Positions 1 to 11,504 of a DNA stretch of 64,000 nt are shown one piece after another. The position numbers and the translations under genes were made by a program. Origin of the DNA: Diatrype stigma (lineage: Eukaryota; Ascomycota; Sordariomycetes; Xylariales; Diatrypaceae); assembly GCA_022225965.2 (NCBI GenBank), contig JAKJXP020000017.1, positions 248,001 to 312,000 of the forward strand. Reading direction: 5' to 3'. Position 1 is the stretch's first letter. Every line of letters starts with the position of its first letter. Below the pieces are notes generated by a model, which was not told where the DNA came from, made no database searches, and saw only the letters and a program-made list of their open reading frames with translations.

Positions 1-234
1 ATACTTGGTGGTAGTATGAAATGACACTGTGGGGCTACGTGCCAGCACAAACAGAGATTGTATGATCAGAGATTGTTGATGAATAACGACCTAGCTATGA
101 ATAACCACTTGGGTATGAATCACATCGGCTACAAGCCAGGAGCCTCATGCCCCTATCCGCATATAAATATATAGGTAAGGCTCCCTCGATTGTGACATTT
201 GAGAGGGGCATATAAGCTAGTAAGTAGCCTTTGC

Positions 235-2508
235 ATGAGGTACTTGTCTTTGGAAGTCGTCCACCCCCCTGCCGAGCCCCCCGTCGAACCCCCAGTTGAG
301 GCCTCAGAAGTTAACATGGAGTATACATCACCCTCAAGAGAGTATCTGGATACTCCACACCATGCCATTCCTCTACGAACCCTCAGGAACTCTATGTCAG
401 TTCTGCATAGCGGGGGTTCCCGTATCTACCCGAGCAAGTCAGGCTTAGAGCGGATCCCATATGAGATTATGGGGTTCATAATACGAAACCTCGAAATAGA
501 GGATATATTTGATTTATCCCTTGTCAGCAAGCACTTCCAATATCTAGTGCGGGAGGACCGATTCTGCCGGGTCATCCTGACCGTAAGTCCAGATATGAAC
601 TTCGCTATTTGCATACTTCAGATCACACATTGACGGGAATTCCAGGAGAAAGCCCCCTACGCATTGGAGACGCGAGAGGCCGAGACGACCGGCTACGCCC
701 GCGCGCTACGGAGGCTGATCAAGCGCCGATGTGCTCTTTCCCAAGCCGACCCATTCGTTATAGGCAATGTTGGCAGTGCCAATTCTTACTTCTATCATGG
801 TGGCGTCCTCTGTTACATCGTGGAGGCACGACCGAACCGTTGGCTACGAATCCTGGACCTCCGGAACTCGGCCGATACCGAGCTGGTCGTGGACATACCC
901 AAGTTGGTGAGCGAAGCGATTCTAGGAACTAGGAGAAGCACGAAGTTCAAGTTCAGAATCCTGCACCACGCCGAAGGTATCACCAGCTGCTTGTTCGCGT
1001 TTGCTCTGCCGGAAATAGAAAACTGGCTGCTGGTCTTCAAGGCGGGAGAGCAACTCCTTTTCGAACCACTCCAACTATGCGCAACGCAAAAGATATTCGT
1101 ACGGAACAATTCCGAGTTTCTGTATTTCGGTACTTATTCGGATCCCGACGATCAAGGCGGTCGACGCTGGGCTCTACGTGGTTTCGAGATTAAGGAGCAG
1201 CGTTGGCTTGACAAGAAGGTTCGTTTGTCGAATGTAGAAAGCCATGAGATCGGTTCGACTGTCTGCTTCGAAGTCATAGGTGACTACTTCTACGCGCTCT
1301 CAATTCCACCCGATCGAGAGGCTGAAGAGCCAGAGCCACGTTGGGTGTCTTACTACCAGTGCTCTAGATTCCGCCTGGATGAAAAGGACCCCGAAGAATT
1401 ACAGGAAATGAAGAAGAAGCATAGCTGGAGGAGACACCACCTCGAAGGCCCCATCGATGACCGGTGGGGGTTCCTCAAGTTGGAAACGGACGAAGTCTCT
1501 GGGAAGATCTTCATTGTCGAATCGAGAAAGGAATGGCTCTCTGGGAAAAACGGAAGGCAAAACACGTATTACACGACAGAGGTCATCTTCGAAGATGGTG
1601 ACGACAGTGATGACGAGGATTTACTCTCTGAGTACAGTGACGATACATTGGATGATGGTCAGAGCGAATACCCGTATCAAGAAGAGCCCCCAGATATACG
1701 GACGCGTTCGCATTCTGACGTACATCCTGGGGTGGATCCCTCTACAAATCCGTTCTATACGCGGCATCGGGCGCATTTACAATCTTATCAACGTTCCTCT
1801 AATACGTTCTTCGACCTTATTGACAGCAGTTCCACGGGTGAGCCTGACACCCAATGTCTTCGCCTGCTCGCTGGGTCTCGAAGGATGAAATCCCCTTTTC
1901 ATTCTACAGATATCCCGCCTAAACCGGAGGACCAGTTAAGTCTGGAGGAGCAGATCAGGATGTTCTACCATCCGAATACAAGATTTATGTGGCCGCCGGA
2001 GCCGAAGCCTTCAGGACCTGATCCGCAATTGGAGGAGATACGCAATATTCTCAACCCTCCGAATTGCCGAGGCAATATTACTGCATCTGGCGATGAGCGG
2101 TCTGTGGTTTATACCACGGGAGAGGGACCCACTGGGCTCAAAGCATTGGTATATATTAGCTTCGATCCATCAGCACAGCTACACGGTATGCGGTGCCATG
2201 GCAGACTTCCCCCTGATACGCTCCAAAGTGGCTTGCAGACAGATAATGACACTTTATCGTTTGGAGACGCCAACCATGCCAGGGAAGCGACATCCGAAGC
2301 CAAGGGGCAAGAGGCACGCTATGATATCGATCGAGGCAATACATCACGACAACATGGGATAGGTCGTTCGATAGAGGATAAGCCATTGCCTATCTTTCCG
2401 CCTCGCAGCGATGGAAGAAGGTCATGGGTTCGCTTCGAGAGGCCTATGTACCGAGACCTCCCGGGACGGTTGTCATTCGCCTTGCCTAAAGTCGTATCAG
2501 ATGCATGA
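235..2508 (+). CDS. F-box domain protein (substrate adaptor of SCF ubiquitin ligase, probable)
   Basis: Two exons, 235-582 and 646-2508, joined in phase 0 over a 63-nt GTAAGT...CAG intron. The product is about 736 aa. The F-box lies just before the intron (about residues 80-115), with the typical IPYEIMGFIIRNLE core and a VSKHF-type turn, so the protein probably docks on Skp1 in an SCF ligase. The remaining 620 residues look like the C-terminal region of fungal F-box proteins that lack recognisable WD or LRR repeats. An acidic run (DGDDSDDEDLLSEYSDD) and a disordered, charged tail can be seen. The start is uncertain: in-frame ATGs at 235, 316 and 394 all precede the F-box, and 316 (709 aa) is as plausible as 235. 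Third-position GC is lower than in the housekeeping genes nearby. The substrate is unknown. Confidence 0.75.
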
Positions 2509-5500
2509 ACCAAACACCAAAGGGCACTGCAAATGATGTGAGAATCTGGATTTATATACCCCCCAAACTAGTCATGCAGCCGCGGGCCAGTCGAGTTGCC
2601 TACGGGGAGGCGGCCCCCTCGGTAAACACGTCTAGCAAATCAATGCCACGTGAGCAATGCACGTCATCTATAAAGGTGCAATATGAGCGAGTATTCCTTT
2701 TTATTTCAGGTGTTTAATCGGTTGTGATAATAATATAAGTGTGGTGCTGGCAACCCTTCAGGCCAGACTAGTTGACCCTTGCTTACCGCTTTACGCCCGG
2801 CTTGTGTGAGTCTGTGAGAGGGCCGCTACTAGCGTGAACATGGTCTCAATATATTGGCTTACGGGGTCCGAATCATTGCGACTGCCGCTTGATCTAATCG
2901 ACGACGATGGACCCCATCTCATTCCGTCCGTCGATTGCCGATGATGCTCGTTCTTGGGAGATACAATGCGACTCGCGTATAGCTTCACCTGCCTGCTTAT
3001 GGACCCCAAATAGTTCGGAAGGCCGGTCAGAGCAATAGTAGCATTAAAGCAACCCCATGTGCATATCCGTTGAGATTGGTCCGCTTTGAGAAGGACTTAT
3101 ATGCCGGCATTGCTCCTTGACCCGTGTCCATAGAGACGGGATCTGGCCGTCACTGCAGATTGCATTGCATATCTTCTGCTGGCCACCCACTAAAAGCTGA
3201 TATATGACGCCAGCAAGGCATTCTGTTCGGGACACACTGCAGCTCCTGTCCGCCCTCGGAATAATCTCTTGTGGTATCTAGCAACAAGGCTGGGTATCCA
3301 TATTTTAGCCCCCCCTTTTAGCCCCCTAAAGCTACTCTACCCGTTTGTTACACATAACTCGCGTAGCGACACATCTCGCCGTGATATCGATCCTTGCACC
3401 CACGAGGCTGTGAAAGGGTAGAATTTATAGCCCCTAGGTTGCACTTATACACGCGGGTCACGAGTACAGAGAAGCGGGCAGCAGCAGAGCCCAAGGTCTC
3501 ACAGCGTGATCCAGACCTCCTCCCTGGAGGGCCTGGAGGGTTGATACATATCCATTGATCAAGACAGATTCATCGGAACGCCTAGTGGCGGGTTGTTACG
3601 ATGGGGTGACGGAAGCGAATACTGAGGTCAACGTTCACGAAAACTGCGGACTTCGAAGGGAACAAAGATATCAGCCGCATATAAGCACGCCACATTTCCT
3701 GAACATTCCCTTTCGGCGGAAATGACAACCCAAAATCACTACAATGCTTTGCCTCCGAAGGACAAGAGCGGTGTACTCCCGTGTCATACATCACTCGGGC
3801 CGAGCCGGTGCATAAGAAAAGACCAGGTTCGGGCCGGGCTGCTCCTACATACCTATTGGCTCCCGCTCGGCATGAAATCTCCATACTGTGCAGTCCCGAG
3901 CTCCCCGGGATACTCCTGACATGGCTTGCCTCCAACCACACGCGCTCAACCCCGTCCCATGGCCTTAGCTCGCATGGATAGTTACGTTTTCTCTCCTAGG
4001 GTGCGGTCTAAGATGCGGTCGAATCATCATGCAATGAGGATACTTGAAGTATCATGCATATACCCTGACTGTCCTTGCGCCCGACCTCAGCAATACGGGA
4101 TCTTTCCCTCCTATACAGGGAGCATTGGGCTAGGTCCGACCTACACAAGATGTATGTACGGACGGGCTGCGGCTGCATAGCTACAAGGCTAAAATCCGAG
4201 AGAGCTTCAATGCTAAAACCTCAAGGCCTTCAACCTCCCAGCATCTCGATTGTCATGAATCGTGATTAGTTACATATAAAATGTGTAAACTACGTATCCT
4301 AGCATTAAACCAGCATCGAGAAAGAATGTCGAGCTCTCAGAAAATGAAAGTTGCTTATGTACTCCGGAGTTTAGGGTCTACGGAGACCACCTATGCCTGA
4401 CTTTGTCCCGCCTCAAATGACCAGGAGCACGGCGTAGATTTTTCCTTTTTCTTTCTTTCTTCTTTCTTTCTCTTTTCTTTTCCAAGCCTACCGCCTCTAT
4501 CACTCGAGAAAAAATGTCCCAGCTGATCTCAGGAACATACGCCTCGCCCGGGCGAGGCAGAACGCCTGTAGCTCTTGGATTCTCGGCTGTCCCCATGTAG
4601 GATGCCGTCGTAGGAATGGTCCTGAGAAATCAAGATGCTAAGATGATCCAAGAGAGCAATGCATACCAAGAGAAAAGCGCACATTACGCCTCGCCGCCTG
4701 TCTGATCCAGCATTACCGAAACACTATACATTGAGATGCAATGCTTCGTACATACGCCCCAGTTCTGAACCCGCACGACATCGGCGCCAGCCACGAGTGT
4801 TCACAATGGACAGAGCAGTGTCCAGCCCGCCACCCAGCCTCATGAAAGTCATGCAAGGGAATGGAACTGCCAAGTGAACAAAATGAGAGCTCGTCCACCC
4901 AGTAATGACACCTGGATCCAGGGGCTATAAACCTGACAGTTCCACAACATGCCCACGATCATGAGGCCCAGTTGGAGGGCCTAAGGACAAGCCAGCATAG
5001 GCTATGATACTCGAAGGGCTCAATCTAAGCAATCTACTTAGATCCCTAGCTCATAAGGCTTACTAGGCTATCTGGGGAGTGGTGTGATGTGGTGTGATGT
5101 GTCCGGCAGGCCGCGTGCAGCGCAGCAGCGAGGGGCTGAGAGATAACTGGCATGACATTTCGGGGTGACTCAATGCCCAGATTCGAGCCTAACAGCATAC
5201 AAATAGACCAACCATAATAGAGGGCTCTAGCTAGCCCTTGTTTCCTGTGTCAAACAGTATATACGAAAGTCTTGCCAGATGATCCATCTAAGAGTCAGAT
5301 CCTGTGAAAGCCCACGCGGCGGTGGTCCAGATTATCAATCGACACCCCAGTCACACTGTAGTTGGATGCCATACAACCAGTGATGGCATGCTGCTTGAAA
5401 GCATCCAAAAGCCCGGTGTGGCCCTCCGCCTAGCCTACATGAGAGATCTTGAAGAATAATAAGGAGCCTACCCCTCCCCAAAGGTCCCTTGGTGTCTGGC

Positions 5501-6340
5501 AAGTTTCATAACGCTAGATGGTCGTAACCAAGGTACTATTCCCTGTATTCTTCCTGGAAGTATTATAAACAGTGATATTTGGCCTAAACACAGGGTCAAG
5601 TTTACACGAGATCCATCCCTTCCTTACACTTACTAAGATAGCCGTCTTGGAGGCCGTACAGTCAGTCGAAAGCTGCTTTTGAGCCCTGCTATAGACGGCT
5701 AACTGGAGCAAGTGCATGTTGAATACGTATAACTGTCACAGGATGTGAGTCCTCCAGCATACTCACATCAAGCTCCCTACATAGAATAGGAGAAAGCAAT
5801 CAGTTCTAGATCGGTGACGTCATTGTTAAAGAGCTGGAAACCATTTAACTATGGCTGATTACCTAGCAGCCTAGCCCGTGTCTAAGCAATGTAAACTACT
5901 TACTATAGCTAGTAGTAGGTACAGGTCTCCCTTTTGATCGTATATGCATGAGTCTTGGTCACCGTGGTCAGCGTGGGCAGATTATCATATGTTGCCCCGC
6001 GACTAGTGATCCCACAGACCGAAAGAAAACATGAAAGGAAAACGAGAAAAGCATGAACGAGAATGAAAGAAAAGAGGCAGTCCCGTCTGTTTGGTCAGAA
6101 CTAGAAGCTATAGAGTGGGTGTGCGCATATGGTGAAACGTAGGAACTTTCAGTTAAACGACAAGAACTTGACTATGTAAATATGATATCCGATATATTGA
6201 CGAATAAGAGGTGGCAAATGGAGGCAACGCAATCAATTGACTTTCACGAATCCAGGCACTGAACCACCACCTGGGCTCTGGATATCCACCTAAAGCGGGG
6301 AGACCCTCAGACTGGCCCACCTCAGACCCTTAAAGTGGTT
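2509..6340. other. gene-free intergenic stretch
   Basis: No open frame here shows a recognisable domain, a convincing start plus splice pattern or coding-like codon use. The stretch holds short low-complexity tracts: a pyrimidine run at 4440-4482 and a short direct repeat of GTGTGATGTG near 5080-5100. Its right end abuts the inverted-repeat element. Confidence 0.6.
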
Positions 6341-6348
6341 TTCCTTAG
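6341..6348 (+). repeat. left target-site duplication (8 bp) of the inverted-repeat element
   Basis: The sequence TTCCTTAG directly precedes the left inverted repeat and is repeated exactly at 6932-6939, directly after the right inverted repeat. Confidence 0.8.
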
Positions 6349-6424
6349 GAGCCACCCTATATAGGCTATAACGAAGGAAAGGCTATGCGCTAAATTCGGA
6401 GCTAAGTCATTTGGCACCTGCCAG
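6349..6424 (+). repeat. left terminal inverted repeat (76 bp)
   Basis: Begins GAGCCACCCTATATAGG and ends GGCACCTGCCAG. It is complementary to 6856-6931 at 69 of 76 positions with no gap. Confidence 0.85.
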
Positions 6425-6564
6425 TACATTTATACATACACCCATGAATTCCTTTCTCTTCCCTCCTTATGTACGCATATGTTCGTAATCGCTTTGTGAG
6501 CACGATTTTGTATGGAAATACCTTCGTGTTTGCTAATAGCTAACATTATATTACATACAAATCC

Positions 6565-6654
6565 CAAGCAATGCCGTTTTAAGCAGTGCCGTCCTAAGCA
6601 GTGCCGTTCCAAGCAGTGCCGTTCCAAGCAGTGCCGTCCTAAGCAGCGCCGCCG
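6565..6654 (+). repeat. 15-bp tandem repeat, six units, inside the TIR element
   Basis: Six head-to-tail 15-nt units of consensus YAAGCAGTGCCGTYC run from 6565 to 6654; the first and last are the most diverged. Because the unit is a multiple of three, both strands keep open frames across it, giving peptide repeats rich in Cys-Arg-Lys on plus and Arg-His-Cys-Leu on minus. These frames have no other support and are not called as genes. Confidence 0.9.
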
Positions 6655-6855
6655 CCGCGCTTCCTTTTCCCTTCCCTTTATGCCGTACCCTTTTGCTGTT
6701 ATAACCCCCCTTTGCTTTAGGTAGCCATTAAATACAGAAAAGTACCAAAGAGTTGACAATTTGGTAATGGACTGGCTGTATATAAGGAACTATTAAGGAC
6801 TGCAAAAGGGAAAGAAAGGGGGAAAAGGGGGCATGGCCAGGGCTGCACTTACAAG

Positions 6856-6931
6856 CTGGCAGGTGCCAAAAAACTTAGCCCCAGATTTAGCGCATAGCCT
6901 TTCCTCCGTCATAGCCTATATAGGGTGGCTC
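6856..6931 (-). repeat. right terminal inverted repeat (76 bp)
   Basis: Reverse complement of 6349-6424 apart from seven substitutions. The outer end GGGTGGCTC is followed at once by the second copy of the 8-bp duplication. Confidence 0.85.
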
Positions 6932-6939
6932 TTCCTTAG
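6932..6939 (+). repeat. right target-site duplication (8 bp)
   Basis: TTCCTTAG, identical to 6341-6348. Confidence 0.8.
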
Positions 6940-7483
6940 CGGCTCTACAGCCCCCAACGCTATACATTGATTGGCTACTTCCCATTCAACAACAAATTCC
7001 CCCAAACCGCCCCCTAAAGTTTAAACAGCTCACCCAATCTAGTGGCACCCGTCGCCACCTTGAAAGATCCGGGATAAGGGAGGGATAAGGGATCGCCCCT
7101 AATCTTATCTTCAGTGTTCACCGCAAAAACCCACCGGGGAGAGCCCAGCAGCCAAACAGCCACAGAGCATTCGCAAGCAGGAGTCGCAAGCAATTGACCA
7201 AGTTGTTTCTCTCTTGCATCCCCTCGTTGTCATTGTCAGAGTTGTTCCGAACAACCTGCACCCAACTCGTCAACTCGCCCCTTCGTTCGTTCGCTCGCAC
7301 GCTCGTTCACTCGTCAGAACGACCATTCCATGCGGCCTAGCAGATATATCAGAATATAGGGATACAAGTGGTGGAATTCGGAATTGGATTCAGATACGGA
7401 TACGGATTGGGAGAGGAAAGGAACGGGAAGGACTTTGGGAAGGAGTTCGGAGCTGGAACTTCTCCAGAATCAAATATTTGAAT

Positions 7484-8937
7484 ATGGCACCACCCTCATC
7501 GTCGTCGACCGTAACGAGCGCCCGTCGCAGAGACAACAATGACAAGACTATCCGCCTCAACGAGAAGCCCGGGGCGGAAGGCCAAGATGCTGCCGCTGCT
7601 GATGAGCCCGAGCTGCAGCGCGACCCCATCGAGATCAAGTACCGAGACTTCTTCTGGACATACACCGAGGAACCGCACCGGACGAGACGCCTCGCTATCA
7701 TCAAAGCACATCCTGAGGTCAGTACCGATCTATCTCGTCTCCCTCCGCCGCCCCTCCCTCTGCCCCTGAGTCCGACCTCACATGAACCCACCCCCGCCTC
7801 CAACCCACACACACACACACATACAATCCCCTTCGTTATGAAGCTGTATCCCACCTGGCCCACCCATATCCCATCAACCCGCCAACGCTCGTTGTCGCTT
7901 ATATTCCACGAAAGCCCCCCTGACTTACACAAACCCAGGTAACCAAGCTCTGCGGGCCCGAGCCCCTGACGAAATACGTGGTGCTGCTCGTCGTCAGCAC
8001 CCAGCTGCTGTGCGCCTACCTGCTCCGGGACGCCGCGTTCTTCTCGCTTCCCTTCTGGGCGACGGCGTACGTGATCGGCGCGACGGCGAACCAGAACCTG
8101 TTCCTGGCGATCCACGAGATCAGCCACAACCTGGCGTTCCGGTCGGCGACGGCGAACCGGCTGTTCGCCATCCTCGCGAACCTGCCGATCGGCGTGCCCT
8201 ACAGCGCCAGCTTCCGGCCCTACCACCTGACGCACCACAAGTCGCTCGGGGTCGACGGGCTGGACACGGACCTGCCGACGGCGCTCGAGGCCGTCGTGTT
8301 CGACTCGGTCCTCGGCAAGGCCTTCTTCTGCACCTTCCAGATCTTCTTCTACGCCCTGCGGCCCATGTGCGTCTACGCCGTGCCCTTCACCTGGGTGTCG
8401 GCGGCCAACCTGGCCGTCCAGCTCGCCTTCGACGCCGCGCTCGTGCGCGCCTGCGGGTCCCGCGCCCTGCTGTACCTGCTCCTGTCGTCCTTCCTGGCCG
8501 GCAGCCTGCACCCGACGGCGGGGCACTTCATCGCCGAGCACTACGTGTACCCGGAGTCGGTGGCGGACCCGGTGCGGCAGCGGGACCCGGACAACGGCGT
8601 GCCCGTGCCCGAGACCTTCAGCTACTACGGCCCGCTGAACTGGCTGACGTACAACGTCGGCCTGCACAACGAGCACCACGACTTCCCCGCCGTGCCGTGG
8701 ACCCGCCTGCCCGAGCTCCACCGCGTCGCCCGCGAGTTCTACCGCGACCTCCCCCAGCACCGCTCCTGGACCTACGTCATCTGGCAGTTCATCTTCGACG
8801 AGAGCGTCGGCCTCCGCTGCCGCGTCAAGCGGAAGGAGGGCGGCCGCCTCGTTGGAGGCGCCGGGGCCGGGAAGAAACAACAGCAGCAGAGGGTCGCCGC
8901 GGTGGCGGATTGGAAGCAGGACGAGATTGAGGCCTGA
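7484..8937 (+). CDS. sphingolipid delta-4 (dihydroceramide) desaturase
   Basis: Exons 7484-7717 and 7939-8937 join in phase 0 over a 221-nt intron and give 410 aa. The enzyme introduces the 4,5-trans double bond into the sphingoid base of dihydroceramide in the ER, the step that commits sphingolipids to glucosylceramide in filamentous fungi. The three histidine boxes of the di-iron desaturases are intact: HEISH (137-141), HLTHH (174-178) and HNEHH (321-325). The N-terminal signature DFFWTYTEEPH and the KAHPEVTKLCGPEP segment, which spans the intron, are typical of the DES1/Dsd1 family. Hydrophobic segments lie at about 90-135 and 195-270. ATG 7484 is the first in-frame ATG after an upstream frame that is open back to about 7214 without a methionine. 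The tail after about 385 is low-complexity and lineage-specific. Third-position GC is very high, which creates a 496-codon antisense shadow frame. Confidence 0.95.
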
Positions 8938-10216
8938 TGTACATATAACTTCCCCTTCCCTGGTGCCGCCACGTTAGAAGATTACACCTATACTACACTT
9001 ACGTACTGTCCCCTTGACGGCGGCAAAGGGTGGGCAAGTAGGCTAAGCGGGCATCGATGTTGGTTTTGGGAAGAGAGATATTTGCGGTAGTGGATGAACG
9101 CATGATACAGAACCAGGTTCAGTAAAACCTGGCTCGATCGCGACCTCTCCCCTACCCCTGTCCCTCCCACCACACGTTGCTGTACATAGTAGTATATCGG
9201 ATATGTATATCTTTCATTTAATAAGCCAAACCGCCGTGCTCTGCTGCTTGCTTGCTTGCTTGCCTGGCGGTTCGCTGGAATCCGGGCGACTGGTAACCAC
9301 TTTTGCTAGACACATTGAAGAGCCATCATCGTATTGTGACCATTCTATGAAATTTGTCACTTTTGAATACTCGCCCTTACTTGAACTGGACGTGTCTCTC
9401 CTCATGATTTCAGGGCTAACTTCCACGGAGATCGGTCAGAGGCAGATATATGGATATATCTGTCTCGTGTTAAAACTACAAACTTCACCTTTGGAATCAA
9501 ATCGTATACACACGCACATCGATTGTACTTATTAGTGAAGCGCACTCTAACATTTATCCATCTCCCTCTTTGGTCAGGGGGTCATACTAGAGTTCATCGA
9601 GTATCCTCCCCCCCTTATCAGGCAGCCAGCTTGCACAAGAGAAGCTCGTCCTTATGTCTAGGTACAGCAAGCATCTCTTTCATCCCCCCTCCTTGCGCAT
9701 AACAGGATATATGTTTGTACTGCGAGGGGCGAGTCCCAGTGATTTAAAGAGTAAGGTCGAGATACGTCGGGGTGTAATCGTAGCTTCAAATTCAACAGGA
9801 TGTCCCCTACACAAAGGGGAATGAATATATGCTATAAAGTACAAAAAAACAAAAGCATCGCTCTCTCCCCTCATCGTTCGCAACCCGTCGAGCGAACGCC
9901 CTCGCTCGCCTTGAAAGTCGGCGAGTACAAGGCCGCCGCCCGTCTTCTCGTTCTTGAATTTACTAGTAATTAGCAGGGCAAAACCACCCACCCACTGGCA
10001 GTTCGCCAAATTTCTTTTGCCACTGCCTGCTGCCTGCTGCTCCTTTAGCAGTCCGCTCCGAGGCGAGGGTGGTCAGTCCCGCCTTTCCTGTATTAATCCG
10101 TGTCGCCGTTGCCGCCCGTCACCCGCAGTGTAGAGGATGACGCCGCCCCATGCTGCATGCCCATTCAACGCATATTCCTTCCCGGTCAAGATCTGTACTA
10201 CTATCCTCATCGCACC
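8938..10216. other. intergenic region between convergent genes
   Basis: This stretch should hold the 3' untranslated regions of the desaturase and of the VAP-like gene, which point at each other. A short CTTG repeat (9248-9260) and a run of A (9844-9850) are visible. No coding signal was found. Confidence 0.6.
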
Positions 10217-11504
10217 CTAGAAGAAGAGGTACGCGAGCAGGAAGCTAAGCAAGCACAAGGCAGCGGTGATCTGCACGGGTACGCCCTCGGTGCCTGCCCG
10301 TACTTGGTGGGCGAGTTCGGCCGGTTTCGAGCCCGACTTGTCGTCCGCCGCTCCCGACTTTCGTTGTCTTAGGCCGCCCTGGTCCTGCTTCAACTGACCG
10401 ATCAGCTTCTCAGCTTGAGCTAGTTGTTGCTTCAACTCGTCATAGCTCAGTTCAGCAGTCTTGGCTATGGCTGAGGCCGCGAGTCCGGCAACCCCAGGGC
10501 TAGCTTCGTCACGCACTTCCCTCGCCCTAGATTCGCCGGCCGTGTACGCGCTAGGAGAGGAGTAGGCCGGGGGAGCTGCTTCGGGCGTTGCCTCATGCTG
10601 ATACCTAGGGGTTATTATGGTGCTGGCTTGAAGTAGGAAAAAGTACTTACGCCATTCGCGCCTGACGGTTTACTAGGCGTCTCTTGCGGGGATCCCGTAA
10701 CGACGCCCCCGGGAGATAGGAAAACAACCCGGATCTTCCTCTCTTGTACTGCGGACTTCTCGATGCCATCCCACTTGTTCCAAGTTAGCAGAGAGCTCGG
10801 GTTGGTCAGGAATGTTTCTGGGGTCGGCTCACAATGGCTGCAAGGTTGGCAAACTCCTTATCACCGGTGATGGGAACAGACTGGACGAGGAACTTGTCGC
10901 GGCATTTGGTATCAGGCGGCGGCTCCTGCTTCATAGCCTGCAGGATGACTGGCATATAACAGTCAGTGGTTTAGCGTTGTAAGGATGGGGTGGTATTTTC
11001 GCACCGGATACTTCGACCTCCTTGCCTGGCTCGACCCGACCTGAGTTCGGTCTGACGCAGTATCTGAGGGATCACCCATGTCAACATCTCGTGTACTAAC
11101 TCGATTAATGAGTGGTACGGATTGGGAGGGAAGCCATACTGCTTAGGCGCCGTGGTTTTCACCTATAGTGTACATATGTCAGCTAAGATAAGGGACGGGT
11201 ATGTGTCATACTGCACAAAGACGGCATCATAATAAGTGATGTAGTAGCTCACCTTGAAGGCCACCGGGTGGGGGTTGGGGTTCCTGATTCTGAGGGTTTC
11301 CGACACCTCTGAGGTAAAGGGGCCTGCCAAAAGACATGTGAGTATATCTCTTGTTCTCTCTTAGATAGCCTAGCGACTAGATGGGCGAATGTTGCTGCAT
11401 CATATAATATGGACATCGACGTGGCCATAGGCATGGACATGGATATAGGTATGGCTTGACGTACGGTGAAAACCGAGCTCCTGGGGATCGATCTCGACGG
11501 ACAT
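10217..11504 (-). CDS. SCS2: VAMP-associated protein (VAP), MSP-domain ER membrane protein
   Basis: Seven exons read on the minus strand: 11504-11465, 11323-11253, 11162-11140, 11063-11005, 10948-10833, 10773-10651 and 10597-10217. All phases agree and the product is 270 aa. Residues 1 to about 125 form the major sperm protein domain (KVKTTAPKQYCVRPNSG and IRVVF motifs are visible once spliced), which binds FFAT peptides of lipid-transfer and tethering proteins. A coiled coil follows at about 194-220 and a C-terminal membrane anchor at 254-270 (ITAALCLLSFLLAYLFF), making it tail-anchored in the ER. Known roles of yeast Scs2 are ER-plasma membrane contact and phospholipid regulation. Exon 3 is only 23 nt, and several introns are open in one frame, which hides the true exons. 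The gene is divergent from the UBX gene 1.7 kb away. Confidence 0.92.

Larger units (their letters stand above)
6349..6931. mobile_element. non-autonomous TIR transposon (MITE), hAT-like by its 8-bp duplication
   Basis: The 583-bp element is bounded by inverted repeats at 6349-6424 and 6856-6931, each 76 bp, aligning without gaps at 69 of 76 positions. Six of the seven differences are transitions. An exact 8-bp direct repeat (TTCCTTAG) flanks it on both sides. The interior holds no transposase-sized frame, only a tandem array of 15-bp units. An 8-bp duplication is the hallmark of hAT elements (family knowledge), although hAT inverted repeats are usually shorter than 76 bp, so the superfamily call is an inference. 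The element lies about 550 bp upstream of the desaturase start codon and could affect its promoter. Confidence 0.82.

Noticed and set aside
7390..8880. 496-codon frame antisense to the desaturase
   Set aside because: It mirrors a high-GC third-position gene, has repetitive Val/Arg/Gly/Glu composition without a domain, and runs through the real intron.
8010..8930. 306-codon Arg/Pro/Ala-rich frame on the same strand as the desaturase
   Set aside because: Frame-shifted shadow of the desaturase exon 2.
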